This document shows, one piece after another, positions 18,510-27,410 of a stretch of 64,000 nucleotides of DNA; the first letter of the stretch is position 1, and each line of letters starts with the position of its first letter. The stretch is taken from contig JAPUFC010000065.1 in the NCBI GenBank assembly GCA_027492275.1, positions 62,001 to 126,000 on the forward strand, given 5' to 3'. Made by a program: the position numbers and the translations under genes. This DNA comes from Mesorhizobium sp. (GTDB taxonomy: Bacteria; Pseudomonadota; Alphaproteobacteria; Rhizobiales; Rhizobiaceae). The notes under the pieces were generated by a model, which saw nothing but the letters and a program-made list of their open reading frames with translations, did not search any database and had not been told where the DNA came from.

Positions 18510-19025
18510 TCAGGCGGTCTCGATGTCGGGGATGCGCAGGACCTGGCCCGGATAGATCTTGTCGGGATGGGTCAGCATCGGCTTGTTCGCCTCGAAGATG
18601 ACCGTGTATTTCGACGCCTTGCCCTTGCCGTACTGGGCTTCGGCGATCTTCGACAGGTTGTCGCCCTTCTTGACCGTGTAGAACACCGGCTGCTTCGCCG
18701 GCGTCGAGGCCTTGACCAGCTCCGTCATGTCGACATTGCCGTCGAGCTTCACGCTGGATTCGGGCGCGACGACCTTGAGCTCCTCCGCCTCGACCTTCGA
18801 GATGCCCAGTGTGTTGCCGACGGCGATGACCGCCTTCTCGAAGGCCGACTGGTCCTTGACCACGCCCTTGAGGATCGCCTTGTCGCCCTGGACGACGACC
18901 TCGACCTTGTCGGTGCCGAGCTTGTAGGAATCGAGATCCTTCTTGACCGCTTCCGCCTTCGGCTCCTCGTCGTCGCCGAAGCCGAGCTTCTTGCCGACAT
19001 TCTTCACGAAATCGAACATGCCCAT
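18510..19025 (-). CDS. lysM: BON-LysM protein, Kbp/YgaU-like
   Basis: 171 residues. The N-terminus MGMFDFVKNVGKKLGFGDD is the family hallmark. A BON domain (about residues 30-90) is followed by a C-terminal LysM domain with YTVKKGDNLSKIAEAQYG ... IYPGQVLRIP. The E. coli homologue Kbp binds potassium in the cytoplasm; other homologues have been named LysM peptidoglycan-binding proteins. There is no signal peptide, which favours the cytoplasmic role. A strong ribosome site, AAAAGGAGAA, precedes the start. Confidence 0.9.
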   Translation of the reverse strand: MGMFDFVKNVGKKLGFGDDEEPKAEAVKKDLDSYKLGTDKVEVVVQGDKAILKGVVKDQSAFEKAVIAVGNTLGISKVEAEELKVVAPESSVKLDGNVDMTELVKASTPAKQPVFYTVKKGDNLSKIAEAQYGKGKASKYTVIFEANKPMLTHPDKIYPGQVLRIPDIETA

Positions 19026-19100
19026 CGTCGATTCTCCTTTTAGGCTGGCCCTTCGGGCGGGATTAATGCACCGCGCGCGCGGAAATGGAAGAGGCCGCGG

Positions 19101-19532
19101 TCAATCCGAATCGACCTTGCCGCGCAGCCTCTTGACCGTGGAGCGGCCCGCCTTGCCCTTCAGCCGGCGCTCGACCGAGCCCTTGGTCGGCCTGGTCTTG
19201 CGGCGCGGCGGCGGCGGCGGTTCGGCGGCCTTCGACACCAGCTCCGTCAAACGGCCACGGGCGTCGGCGCGATTCTGCTCCTGCGTGCGGTAGCGCCCGG
19301 CCTCGATGACGATGACGCCGTCCTTGGTGGCGCGCTGGCCGGCCAGCTTCAGCAGGCGCTCGCGCACGGGCTCCGGCAGGCCCTGCGCGCGGGCGGCGTC
19401 GAAGCGCAGCTGGACGGCGGTCGCGACCTTGTTGACGTTCTGCCCGCCCGGTCCCGAAGAGCGGATGAAATTCTCCTCGAGATCGTCCTCGTCGATGAAC
19501 ACGCCGGGGCGTATGTCGATCCGTTCCGGCAT
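19101..19532 (-). CDS. arfB: Alternative ribosome-rescue factor ArfB (peptidyl-tRNA hydrolase)
   Basis: 143 residues, the size of ArfB/YaeJ. The catalytic GGQ loop is present in IRSSGPGGQNVNKV, and the basic C-terminal tail that enters the empty mRNA channel (RRKTRPTKGSVERRLKGK and onward) is complete. It hydrolyses peptidyl-tRNA on ribosomes stalled without a stop codon. The start at 19530-19532 gives the family N-terminus; the frame is open upstream but overlaps trxA. A terminator lies between it and trxA, so it likely has its own transcript. Confidence 0.92.
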   Translation of the reverse strand: MPERIDIRPGVFIDEDDLEENFIRSSGPGGQNVNKVATAVQLRFDAARAQGLPEPVRERLLKLAGQRATKDGVIVIEAGRYRTQEQNRADARGRLTELVSKAAEPPPPPRRKTRPTKGSVERRLKGKAGRSTVKRLRGKVDSD

Positions 19533-19576
19533 CTGTCCGCCATCTCCGCCTGGTTCCAGAGAAAGCACAAGCGCGC

Positions 19577-19610
19577 AAAAAGAAAAGGCCCGGCGCGAAG
19601 GCCGGGCTCT
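19577..19610 (-). terminator. Rho-independent terminator of trxA
   Basis: Minus-strand stem GCCCGGCC-TTCGCG-CCGGGC followed by a T-rich run (CTTTTCTTTTT), 21 nt after the trxA stop codon. Confidence 0.8.
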
Positions 19611-19630
19611 TGAAGTCGGGAACGGCCGGT

Positions 19631-19954
19631 TCAGGCCATGTTGCCGCTGATCCAGTGCGACAGCGCGGTCTTGGGCAGCGCGCCGACCTTCACGTCCGCC
19701 ACCTCGCCGCCCTTGAAGACCATCAGCGTGGGGATCGAGCGCACGCCGAACTGCGCCGCCAGCTCGGGGTTCTCGTCGATGTTGAGCTTGGCGATCTTCA
19801 CCTTGCCGTCGAGCTCCGTCGAAAGCTCCTCCAGCGAGGGGCCGATCATCTTGCAGGGGCCGCACCACTCGGCCCAGAAGTCGACGACGACGGGGCCGCT
19901 GGCCTCCAGAACGTCGGACTTGAAATTGTTCTTGTCGACCTTGACGGTAGCCAT
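19631..19954 (-). CDS. trxA: Thioredoxin 1
   Basis: 107 residues, single thioredoxin domain with the redox site AEWCGPCK at residues 28-35 and the cis-Pro loop SIPTLMVF. It is the cytoplasmic disulfide reductant. GAAAGG precedes the ATG. It follows addA by 81 nt and is followed by a terminator, so it is the last gene of the divL-addA run or has its own promoter in that gap. Confidence 0.97.
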   Translation of the reverse strand: MATVKVDKNNFKSDVLEASGPVVVDFWAEWCGPCKMIGPSLEELSTELDGKVKIAKLNIDENPELAAQFGVRSIPTLMVFKGGEVADVKVGALPKTALSHWISGNMA

Positions 19955-20035
19955 GGAGTTCAGCCTTTCGGAATTGACGTCGCGCTATATGTGGTGTGCC
20001 GGACGGCACGGGTCAAGCGTATATTGAACGCGTCC

Positions 20036-23000
20036 TCACGCCGCGCCGAGCTTCGCCAGCGCGGCGTCGAGACGGGCCGGCGGCAGCTCGAACAGGCGCG
20101 GGCCGGCGGTGAACAGCAGCGCGGCCCGGATGCGCCGGCCCGGATAGAGCGGGGCGAGCACGGCGCGGTAGAGCGCGACCTGGAGGACGTAGGATTGCGG
20201 CAGGGCATCCATGTCCGCCGGCACCGCGCGGTTGGTCTTGTAGTCGAGGACCAGCACGTCCCCGTCCGTCACCGCGAGCCGGTCGATCGTGCCGGCGACG
20301 GTCCGCTCGCGCCCGCGCACCATGATCCGCCCGGCGACGGACACCTCCGCGCGCGAGCCGGGCGCGAAGAAGGCCGACAGGCCGGGCGACGACAGCACCG
20401 CCTCCGCCTGTGCGAAGGCGGAGCGGCGGTCGGCGTCGCTCCAGTCCGGCACGGCCCGGGCGAGATAGGCGAGCGCTTTTTCGCTCCGCCCCTCCGGCGG
20501 GTGGTCGGGCAATAGCTGGAGCAGCCTGTGCATGACCAGACCGCGCTCGATGGCGAAGGCCGGCTTCAGCGCCGCGTCGAGCACGGGCGACAGGGTCGAG
20601 GCGACAGGCTCGACCGGTTCGTCCACCAGCAGCGACGCGCCGGACGGCGACAGCGGCTTGGGAAAATCGTCCTCCGCCGCCAGCGTCTCGCCGAACCAGG
20701 GCGGCTGCGTCCAGCTCCGCGCCGCGATGCCGGCCTGCCTCTCGTCCGGCTGCCCGGCGGGACGCGCCTTGCCGTCGAGGCAGAAGCGCAGCACCGGCTC
20801 GCCGGTCAGCGGATGAAGAGCCTGCCGGCTTTCGGCCGCGCCGGCCAGCGCCTGCTCGACCAGCGCATGCCATGTCGTGGGCCGGCGCGGCTGGCGGCCG
20901 TGATAGCCGCAGACGATCAGCCGGTCTTCCGCCCGCGTCATGCCGACATAGAGAAGCCGGCGGTACTCGTCGTCGGCGCGGTCCCTTGCCCGCAGGATGG
21001 CCTGACGCGAGAAGGCATTGGCCACGTCCGAGCCCGATCGCCACAGGTAGCCGGTGCCGATGCAGTCGGGATGCTTCATGTCGAACGGCATGAGGCGGGG
21101 CAGATGCTGGTCGCTGAACGGCGCCGAGCCGCTGTCGACTAAGAACACGACGGGCGCCTCCAGTCCTTTGGCCGCGTGCACGGTCATGATGCGGACCTCG
21201 TCGCGGCCCTGGTCCATCTCGCGCTTGATCTCGGGCCCGGCCGATTCCAGCGTCGCCAGGAACGCTTCCAGCCCCGGCAGGCCGGCGCGTTCCTCGGCCA
21301 GGCAGAAGCTCAGGAACTCGTCGAGGATGTCGCCGGCCTCGGGCCCGAGCCGCGCGATCATGCGCCTGCGCACGCCGCCCCGCGCCAGCACCGAAGAATA
21401 GAACTCGAACACCGGGCTGAACGCGGCTTCCGCGCCCCATGCGTCGAGCCTGGCGGCGATGCCGGCGAGTTCGCCGTCCTCGCGCGCGTGGAGGCGCAGC
21501 GACGCGCCGAGCGACATGGTCACCGGGCGGCCCGCCGCCAGCCTATAAAGCGCTTCCTCCGATACGGAAAAGACGGGGCTGCGCAGCAGCGCAGCCAGCG
21601 ACAGGTCGTCGCCGGGCTGGAGCAGGAAGCGGCCGAGCGCGATCATGTCCTTGACCGCGATATGACCCGCCAGCAGCAGGCGGTCGGCGCCCGCGACCGG
21701 CACGCCCTTGTTCTTCAGGCTGCGCGACAGGGCGTGCACGAAGCTGTCGCGCTTGCGCACCAGCACCATGATGTCGCCGGGCGCCAGCCGCCTGCCCTGG
21801 CCGTCGATCCTCTCGCCGATATCGAGCCAATGCCGGATCGTCGCGGCCACCGTCTCGGCGACGCGGACCGCCGGCGCACTGGCGTGATCGACCGGATCGG
21901 CCCAATCCTCCGGCTCGGTGATCGTCTCGGCGCCCACCGAAGGCCACAGCTCGACATAGCCCGGCGCGTCGTAGCGGATCGCGCTGTGCCTCACCCCCAG
22001 GGACGACAGGCCGCGCCGCGCGGATTCCGTGGCGAAGACGCGGTCCACCGCGCCCAGCACGTCGCGCGTCGAGCGGAAGGAGAGCTGGAGCCGGACATGC
22101 TCGAACCCCGCCTCGGCGGCGCGCACCCGGGCGGAGAAATCGGAGCCCGTCTCGGCGAAGGCCTCGGGCACCGCGCCCTGGAAGGAGTAGATCGACTGCT
22201 TCTCGTCGCCGACGGCGAACACGGTGCGGCGGACGCCGTTGCGCGCGCCCATGCCGGCGAAGAACTCCTCGGCCAGCCGGCGCACCACGCTCCATTGCGA
22301 CGGGCTGGTGTCCTGCGCCTCGTCCAAGAGGATGTGGTCGATGCCCTGGTCGAGCTTGTACTGGACCCACGCGCCCGCCCCGTCGCGCGCCAAAAGGTTC
22401 ACCGTGCGCGTGATCAGGTCGTTGAAGTCGAGGAAGCCGCGTCCGGCCTTGAGCTGCTCGTAGCGTCCGATCAGCCAGTCCGCGACGGTCAGCGCCGCGC
22501 GGGTGCCCTCCAGCATCCGGAGCAGCGCCAGCCGCCCGGCGGCCTCCGCGATGGCCGACGCCGCCTGCGCGTAGCGCTCGGGCAGGTCGGGCAGGCGCGC
22601 ACACAGCGCCTTCTTGAACGCGCTCGCGGCATAGGGCTCGCCGTCGCTCTTGAGGAAGCCGGAGGCCAGCAGCGCCAGCCGCCGCACCGGGTCCGTCTCG
22701 GCGAAGGCCGGCGCGGCGTCGGGCAGGATGTTGTTGAGCACGCTGCGCGCATCGGTCGCCTCGGCTTCCGCCGCGAAGCGGGAGAAATAGGCCGGCGGGA
22801 AGGACGGCAGCGGCCAGACCGCGCCGGCCACCCCCTCCGCCGAGGCGTCCGCCGGGAAGCCGAACGCCTCGAACAGCAGCGCATACCGCCCCGTGTCGCC
22901 GCCCAGCGCGGTGATGAAGGCGCGCAGGCCGTCGCGCCTAGCGACGATCTCCTTCAGCAGGGCGTCGAGGCCGAACTCGCCGGCGCGCTCCAGCACGGTG

Positions 23001-23551
23001 GCGAAGGCCTCGCCCAGGGAAGGGTTCGCGGCCGTCGCGCCGGTGACCAGCTCGCGCCGCGCCTCGGCGAACAGCGCCTCCTCCATGCGCGCGTCGAGCA
23101 TCTGGAAATGCGCCACGATGTTCGCCTCCAGCGGGAACTGGTGCAGAACCGCTTCGCAGAAGGCATGGATGGTGTGGATCTTCAGCCCGCCCGGCGTCTC
23201 CAGCGCCTCGGCGAAGAGTTTTCGCGCGCGCGAGAGCTTCTGACGGCCGGGCGCGCTGCCCTCGATGGCGAGGATTTCGGCCGACAGGGCTTCGTCCCCG
23301 AGCATCGTCCAGGCGGATAGCGTCGAGAACACCCGCGCCGACATGTTGGCCGCCGCGGCGCGCGTATAGGTCAGGCACAGGATCTTCGAGGGATCGGTGC
23401 CGTCGAGCAGCAGCCGGATGACGCGCTGCGCCAGCACATGCGTCTTGCCGGAGCCGGCATTGGCCGACACCCAGGCCGAATGGCCGGGATCGGAGGCCAG
23501 CCCCTGCAAGCGCAGCGTCTCGCCCGGAACCGGATAGCGGGGCGCGCTCAC
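20036..23551 (-). CDS. addA: ATP-dependent helicase/nuclease subunit AddA
   Basis: 1171 residues from a GTG at 23549-23551 that overlaps the addB stop codon (GTGA). UvrD-type helicase motifs are in order: Walker A ANAGSGKTHVLAQR, motif Ia LCLTYTRAAAANM, motif II LLDEAQDTSPSQW and motif III AVGDEKQSIYSFQGA. The C-terminal RecB-like nuclease carries LDYKTNRAVP. With AddB it resects double-strand breaks and loads RecA. The frame is open upstream into addB, but that extension is out of family. Translation is coupled to addB. Confidence 0.95.
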   Translation of the reverse strand: MSAPRYPVPGETLRLQGLASDPGHSAWVSANAGSGKTHVLAQRVIRLLLDGTDPSKILCLTYTRAAAANMSARVFSTLSAWTMLGDEALSAEILAIEGSAPGRQKLSRARKLFAEALETPGGLKIHTIHAFCEAVLHQFPLEANIVAHFQMLDARMEEALFAEARRELVTGATAANPSLGEAFATVLERAGEFGLDALLKEIVARRDGLRAFITALGGDTGRYALLFEAFGFPADASAEGVAGAVWPLPSFPPAYFSRFAAEAEATDARSVLNNILPDAAPAFAETDPVRRLALLASGFLKSDGEPYAASAFKKALCARLPDLPERYAQAASAIAEAAGRLALLRMLEGTRAALTVADWLIGRYEQLKAGRGFLDFNDLITRTVNLLARDGAGAWVQYKLDQGIDHILLDEAQDTSPSQWSVVRRLAEEFFAGMGARNGVRRTVFAVGDEKQSIYSFQGAVPEAFAETGSDFSARVRAAEAGFEHVRLQLSFRSTRDVLGAVDRVFATESARRGLSSLGVRHSAIRYDAPGYVELWPSVGAETITEPEDWADPVDHASAPAVRVAETVAATIRHWLDIGERIDGQGRRLAPGDIMVLVRKRDSFVHALSRSLKNKGVPVAGADRLLLAGHIAVKDMIALGRFLLQPGDDLSLAALLRSPVFSVSEEALYRLAAGRPVTMSLGASLRLHAREDGELAGIAARLDAWGAEAAFSPVFEFYSSVLARGGVRRRMIARLGPEAGDILDEFLSFCLAEERAGLPGLEAFLATLESAGPEIKREMDQGRDEVRIMTVHAAKGLEAPVVFLVDSGSAPFSDQHLPRLMPFDMKHPDCIGTGYLWRSGSDVANAFSRQAILRARDRADDEYRRLLYVGMTRAEDRLIVCGYHGRQPRRPTTWHALVEQALAGAAESRQALHPLTGEPVLRFCLDGKARPAGQPDERQAGIAARSWTQPPWFGETLAAEDDFPKPLSPSGASLLVDEPVEPVASTLSPVLDAALKPAFAIERGLVMHRLLQLLPDHPPEGRSEKALAYLARAVPDWSDADRRSAFAQAEAVLSSPGLSAFFAPGSRAEVSVAGRIMVRGRERTVAGTIDRLAVTDGDVLVLDYKTNRAVPADMDALPQSYVLQVALYRAVLAPLYPGRRIRAALLFTAGPRLFELPPARLDAALAKLGAA

Positions 23552-26500
23552 GGCAAGACCTCGCCGCTGTCGCCGTCCGCGCCCGCCGACCATTCGAGCA
23601 CGCGCGCCAGATGATCGTAGTCGCCGTCGGTGTCGCCCTCGCGGAACGGCAGCGCGCGCGACAGATAGCCGGCATCCGGGTTCTGGTAGTGAAGCAGCAG
23701 GCGCTCCAGCCGCGCCCAGGCGTCTTCGGCGAGGTCCGGCGCGCTGCGGATGGTCCTTGCATGCTCCAGGATCGACTCCTGGAGCACGACGCCGCTCGGT
23801 TTCAGGCGCACGAAAGCCAGCTCCGCCGGCTCCTGTTTTCCGAGGTCGCGGAAGGCGCCGCGCCGCAGCAGCGCCGCCTCCAGCGCGAGCTGCGGCGACA
23901 GGAGCGTATGGGCCTGGCCCTTGGACGGGGATGCGCCTGTCTTGTAGTCGAGAATGTCGGCCATGCCGGCCGGCAGCAAATCGACCCGGTCGGCATAGCC
24001 GGACAGCGTCACGCCCGAGCGCCCCACCAGCGTCTTCTCCGCGCGGGCTTCGGCATGGCGGGCGGCGACATGCGCCGCGCGCGTCCGCTCCCAGTCGAGG
24101 ATGCCGGCGGCGAGCTGAACGAAACGCGGCCACCAGATGGCCTGCACGTCGGCAGGCAGCATCGCCTCCGCGAAGCAGTCGCCGGCCATGGCCAGCAGCG
24201 CGGCGTGCGCCGCGTCGTCCCTGGAGTCGACGCCGGACGCGGCGAAGCGGTGCAGGATCTCGTGGAACAGCGTTCCGCGCTCCGCCGCGCCGGGGTCGCG
24301 CAGCAGCGGCTCGAGCGGCGACAGCTGCAGAAGGCGCCGGGCATAGACCGCATAGGGGTCGCGGCGCAGCGTCTCGATCTCGGTCACCGAAAAATGCGTC
24401 GGCCGCGACGCGACGGGCGGCTTCGGATTCGGGCGCGGGGCGAAATCCTCCTTGGGCGCGGCGTCGAGCGTGGCGGCCAACCCGGTCAGCTCCGTGCCGC
24501 GCGCGCGCATGGCGGCCGTGGCGGCGGGACCGGCGAAGGCGAGCAGCCTTTGCAGCAGGCGCGATGCGACCGAGGGCGCCTCGCCGTCGCGGGCGGAGCG
24601 CGTCAGCACCACCTCCGGCGCGCCCATCGCCATGGTGAAGTCATGCGCGGATTGGCCGATGCGCCGCTCCGGCGGCTCCAGCCCGAGGCCGCTTTTCATG
24701 AGGCGCGACAGGAAGCGGTCGGATTCGGGCTTGCGCGGCCACGCCCCCTCGTTGAGCCCGCCGACGACCAGCGTGTCGACCCGTTGCAGGCGCGCCTCCA
24801 GCGAGCCCCAGATGGCGATGCGCCGTTCCGCCCCGGGCGCGGGCTTGACCATCGTGCCGGCGGCCAGCGCCATTAGCACGTCGGGCCATTCCGACGGCGC
24901 GAGCGGGAAGGGCGCGACGGCTCCGACCAGCCCGCGCAGCACTTCGGCGAGCTTTTCGCCGGCGTCGCCGGCATAGAGACCGGCCAGGCCGCCGTCCTCG
25001 GCACGGCCGAGCGCCTCGAAGGCGACGACGCTGGCGCGCAGGATATCGGCGAACTCGACCGACGGCCAGTTGCGCAGCGCCGCCAGCGGCGCGACGGCCC
25101 CGGCCAGCCGCCCTGCCAGATCGCGCGCGGCGGCCATCCATTCCTCGTCCAGCCGCGCCAGCCAGAACGGCTGGCGGCTGGCGGCGACCAGCGCCTCCAG
25201 CCTCGTCTCGAACAAAGCGGGCAGGGCGGCGATGTCGGGACGGCCGGTGCCGCCGCGCAGCGCCACCAGCTCGATCGTCTCGGCTGCGCGCCGCGTCTCC
25301 GCCACGCTCAGGCCGAGCCGCAGCAACGGGCTTTTTAGCAAAGCGAGCACAGGCACCGGGTCGCCAGGTCGGAACACCGCTTCCGCAAGAAGCCGCAGCA
25401 GGGCGGCCGGCGCACTGGCAGTCAGCGGCGCGCCGCCCGAATCGTCCGCCTGAATGCCGAAGCGCGACAGTTCGGCCGAGACGCGCCGGGCGAGCTCGCG
25501 GTCGCCGGTGACGAGCGCGGCCCTTTTGCCCGGATCGATCACCGCCCGCCGCAGCGCCACCGCGATCGCCGCCGCCTCGTCGCGCTCGCGCGCCGCCTCG
25601 ACCAGCGTCACGCCGGACAGCGCCGCATCAAGGTCCGCGTCGGACAGGGCGGAGCGCAGCGTCGACCATTCGTCGGTGGATTCGGCCGGACGCATGGCGT
25701 CGGAAAGCAGCCTTTCGCGCAGCGCGAGCGCGGCCGGAATCGTTCCGAGCGCTTCCACGTCGGCGCGCTGCCCGCCCATGGTGCGCAGCAGCTTGGCCAG
25801 GCCGAATTGCGGGTGGCCGAGAAGCGCCGGCCTCGGCACGTCCGCCGTCAGCGCCTGCCAGGAGCGCTCGTCGAGCATCCTGTCCAGCCCCGGCAGGACG
25901 ACGGCGCCGTTCGGCAGATGCGCGATGATTTTCAGCAGTTCCGCCGTCGCCGGCCGCGACCCCGTCGATCCCGCCGCGATGACCGGCCCCGTGGGGGGCG
26001 ACCGCCGCAGCCGCTCGGCTTCGAGCCTGAGCAGCCGGTCGCCATGCGCGGCCGGATCGCTCTGTCCGCGGCTTGCAAGGAATTGCGGCCAGTGCTCGGT
26101 GACGATGCCCAGGAATTCCAGCGTGATCTGCCACCACCCCGCCAGCCCGTCCGGGGCGAGGCCGGGCAGCCTCGAAAAATCCGCCCCTTCGGTGGTCATC
26201 TCGTCCATCAGCGCGGCGAGGTCGCGGGCGAGCCACAGGGCGTCGGCGGCGGAGGCCGGCACCACGACCTCCTCGCCGAAGCGCGCGGCCACATGCGCCG
26301 GCAGGCGGCGCTTCCAGGCGCGCACGAGCGTCGCGAGATGCAGCAGCCGGTCGGTCGCCGCGATGGGGGGATCGATCGCCAGGTCGTCCGCGCCGGCGCC
26401 CTCGAACACGCCCTCGTTCTCGTCCACCTCGCCCAGCGGGCGCACCGAGGGCAGGATCGCCGAGCCATGCGGCGACATCGACGCGAACGTGGCGCGCAGC

Positions 26501-26685
26501 GCCCGCGCCAGACGACGGGTCGGCACGTAGATCGTCGCGCTCGCCAGGGCGAGCGGGTCGCCGGCGGCGGGAAACCCCGGCACGATCAGCCCCTCGCGCA
26601 GGCTCATCGCCAGCGTATCGGCGAAGGGCGCGCCGGGCGCGATGGTGAAGAGGCGCGGCGCGCGCCCGGCCGCCGCAGCGGTCAT
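23548..26685 (-). CDS. addB: Double-strand break repair protein AddB
   Basis: 1045 residues, alphaproteobacterial AddB type. The inactive helicase-like part begins RLFTIAPGAPFADTLA; the C-terminal nuclease has FHEILHRF and DILDYKTGASPSKGQ. The typical segment VDTLVVGGLNEGAWP is present. The ATG at 26683-26685 overlaps the murU stop codon (ATGA). It partners AddA, encoded immediately downstream with a 4-nt overlap. The Fe-S cysteines of Firmicutes AddB are not evident, as usual in this class. Confidence 0.95.
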   Translation of the reverse strand: MTAAAAGRAPRLFTIAPGAPFADTLAMSLREGLIVPGFPAAGDPLALASATIYVPTRRLARALRATFASMSPHGSAILPSVRPLGEVDENEGVFEGAGADDLAIDPPIAATDRLLHLATLVRAWKRRLPAHVAARFGEEVVVPASAADALWLARDLAALMDEMTTEGADFSRLPGLAPDGLAGWWQITLEFLGIVTEHWPQFLASRGQSDPAAHGDRLLRLEAERLRRSPPTGPVIAAGSTGSRPATAELLKIIAHLPNGAVVLPGLDRMLDERSWQALTADVPRPALLGHPQFGLAKLLRTMGGQRADVEALGTIPAALALRERLLSDAMRPAESTDEWSTLRSALSDADLDAALSGVTLVEAARERDEAAAIAVALRRAVIDPGKRAALVTGDRELARRVSAELSRFGIQADDSGGAPLTASAPAALLRLLAEAVFRPGDPVPVLALLKSPLLRLGLSVAETRRAAETIELVALRGGTGRPDIAALPALFETRLEALVAASRQPFWLARLDEEWMAAARDLAGRLAGAVAPLAALRNWPSVEFADILRASVVAFEALGRAEDGGLAGLYAGDAGEKLAEVLRGLVGAVAPFPLAPSEWPDVLMALAAGTMVKPAPGAERRIAIWGSLEARLQRVDTLVVGGLNEGAWPRKPESDRFLSRLMKSGLGLEPPERRIGQSAHDFTMAMGAPEVVLTRSARDGEAPSVASRLLQRLLAFAGPAATAAMRARGTELTGLAATLDAAPKEDFAPRPNPKPPVASRPTHFSVTEIETLRRDPYAVYARRLLQLSPLEPLLRDPGAAERGTLFHEILHRFAASGVDSRDDAAHAALLAMAGDCFAEAMLPADVQAIWWPRFVQLAAGILDWERTRAAHVAARHAEARAEKTLVGRSGVTLSGYADRVDLLPAGMADILDYKTGASPSKGQAHTLLSPQLALEAALLRRGAFRDLGKQEPAELAFVRLKPSGVVLQESILEHARTIRSAPDLAEDAWARLERLLLHYQNPDAGYLSRALPFREGDTDGDYDHLARVLEWSAGADGDSGEVLP

Positions 26686-27410
26686 CGCGTTCCGGCGCGA
26701 AGCCGCGCGATCGCCGCCTCCGCCAGCGGGATGGCGTCGGGCGTGCCGACGGTGATCCAGTGGCCGTTCATGCGCATGCCGTGAAGCCGCCCGGCGGCGA
26801 TGGCGGCGTCGAAACAGCGGTTGAGCGAGGCCGGCTCCACCGCCGCGCCCGCGAAGACGCGCGGATGAAGGATCGCCGCGCCGGCATAGATCAGCCCGGC
26901 CGGATCGCGCCGGGCGCGCGCCAGCCGTCCGTCCGCGGCGAGCAGGAAGTCGGTGCCGCCGCCATGGCCGGTGGCGCTGGAGAGGTCCGCGAGCATCAGC
27001 AGAATATCCATCCGCGTCTCGTCCCATTCAAGGGCGAGGCGTTCGAGATCGGGTTTCCCGCTGTCGATCCAGAACGTGTCGGCGTTGAGCAGCAGGAACG
27101 GCCTGTCGCCGAGCAGCGGCAGCGCCTTGACGATGCCGCCGGCCGAATCCAGCAGCCGGTCCCGCTCGTCGGAGATCGTCACCCGGGGAGCCGGTCGGCC
27201 GGCCACATGGGCGATGATCTGGTCGGGCAGGTAATGGACGTTGACGACCGCATGCGTCACGCCCGCCGCGTAGAGGCTGTCCAGCCCCCAGTCGAGCAGG
27301 GTCTTGCCGGCCACCTTCACCAGCGGTTTCGGCATGGTGTCGGTGATCGGACGCATGCGCGTGCCGAGGCCGGCCGCCAGGACCATGGCTTTTTCCGGCA
27401 CGGCGCTCAT
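26682..27410 (-). CDS. murU: N-acetylmuramate-1-phosphate uridylyltransferase (MurU-type nucleotidyltransferase)
   Basis: 242 residues with the sugar nucleotidyltransferase signature AMVLAAGLGTRMRPITDTMPKPL, NADTFW for metal binding and HWITVGTPDAI at the end. The combination with an AmgK-type kinase encoded directly upstream (4-nt overlap) points to MurU, which makes UDP-MurNAc from MurNAc-1-phosphate in the peptidoglycan salvage route that bypasses fosfomycin. Its ribosome site GAGGAG lies inside the end of the upstream gene. Other NDP-sugar products cannot be excluded from sequence alone. Confidence 0.85.
   Translation of the reverse strand: MSAVPEKAMVLAAGLGTRMRPITDTMPKPLVKVAGKTLLDWGLDSLYAAGVTHAVVNVHYLPDQIIAHVAGRPAPRVTISDERDRLLDSAGGIVKALPLLGDRPFLLLNADTFWIDSGKPDLERLALEWDETRMDILLMLADLSSATGHGGGTDFLLAADGRLARARRDPAGLIYAGAAILHPRVFAGAAVEPASLNRCFDAAIAAGRLHGMRMNGHWITVGTPDAIPLAEAAIARLRAGTR

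Noticed and set aside
21176-23320. 714-codon plus-strand frame opposite addA
   Set aside because: Antisense shadow with no domain; AddA motifs are on the other strand.
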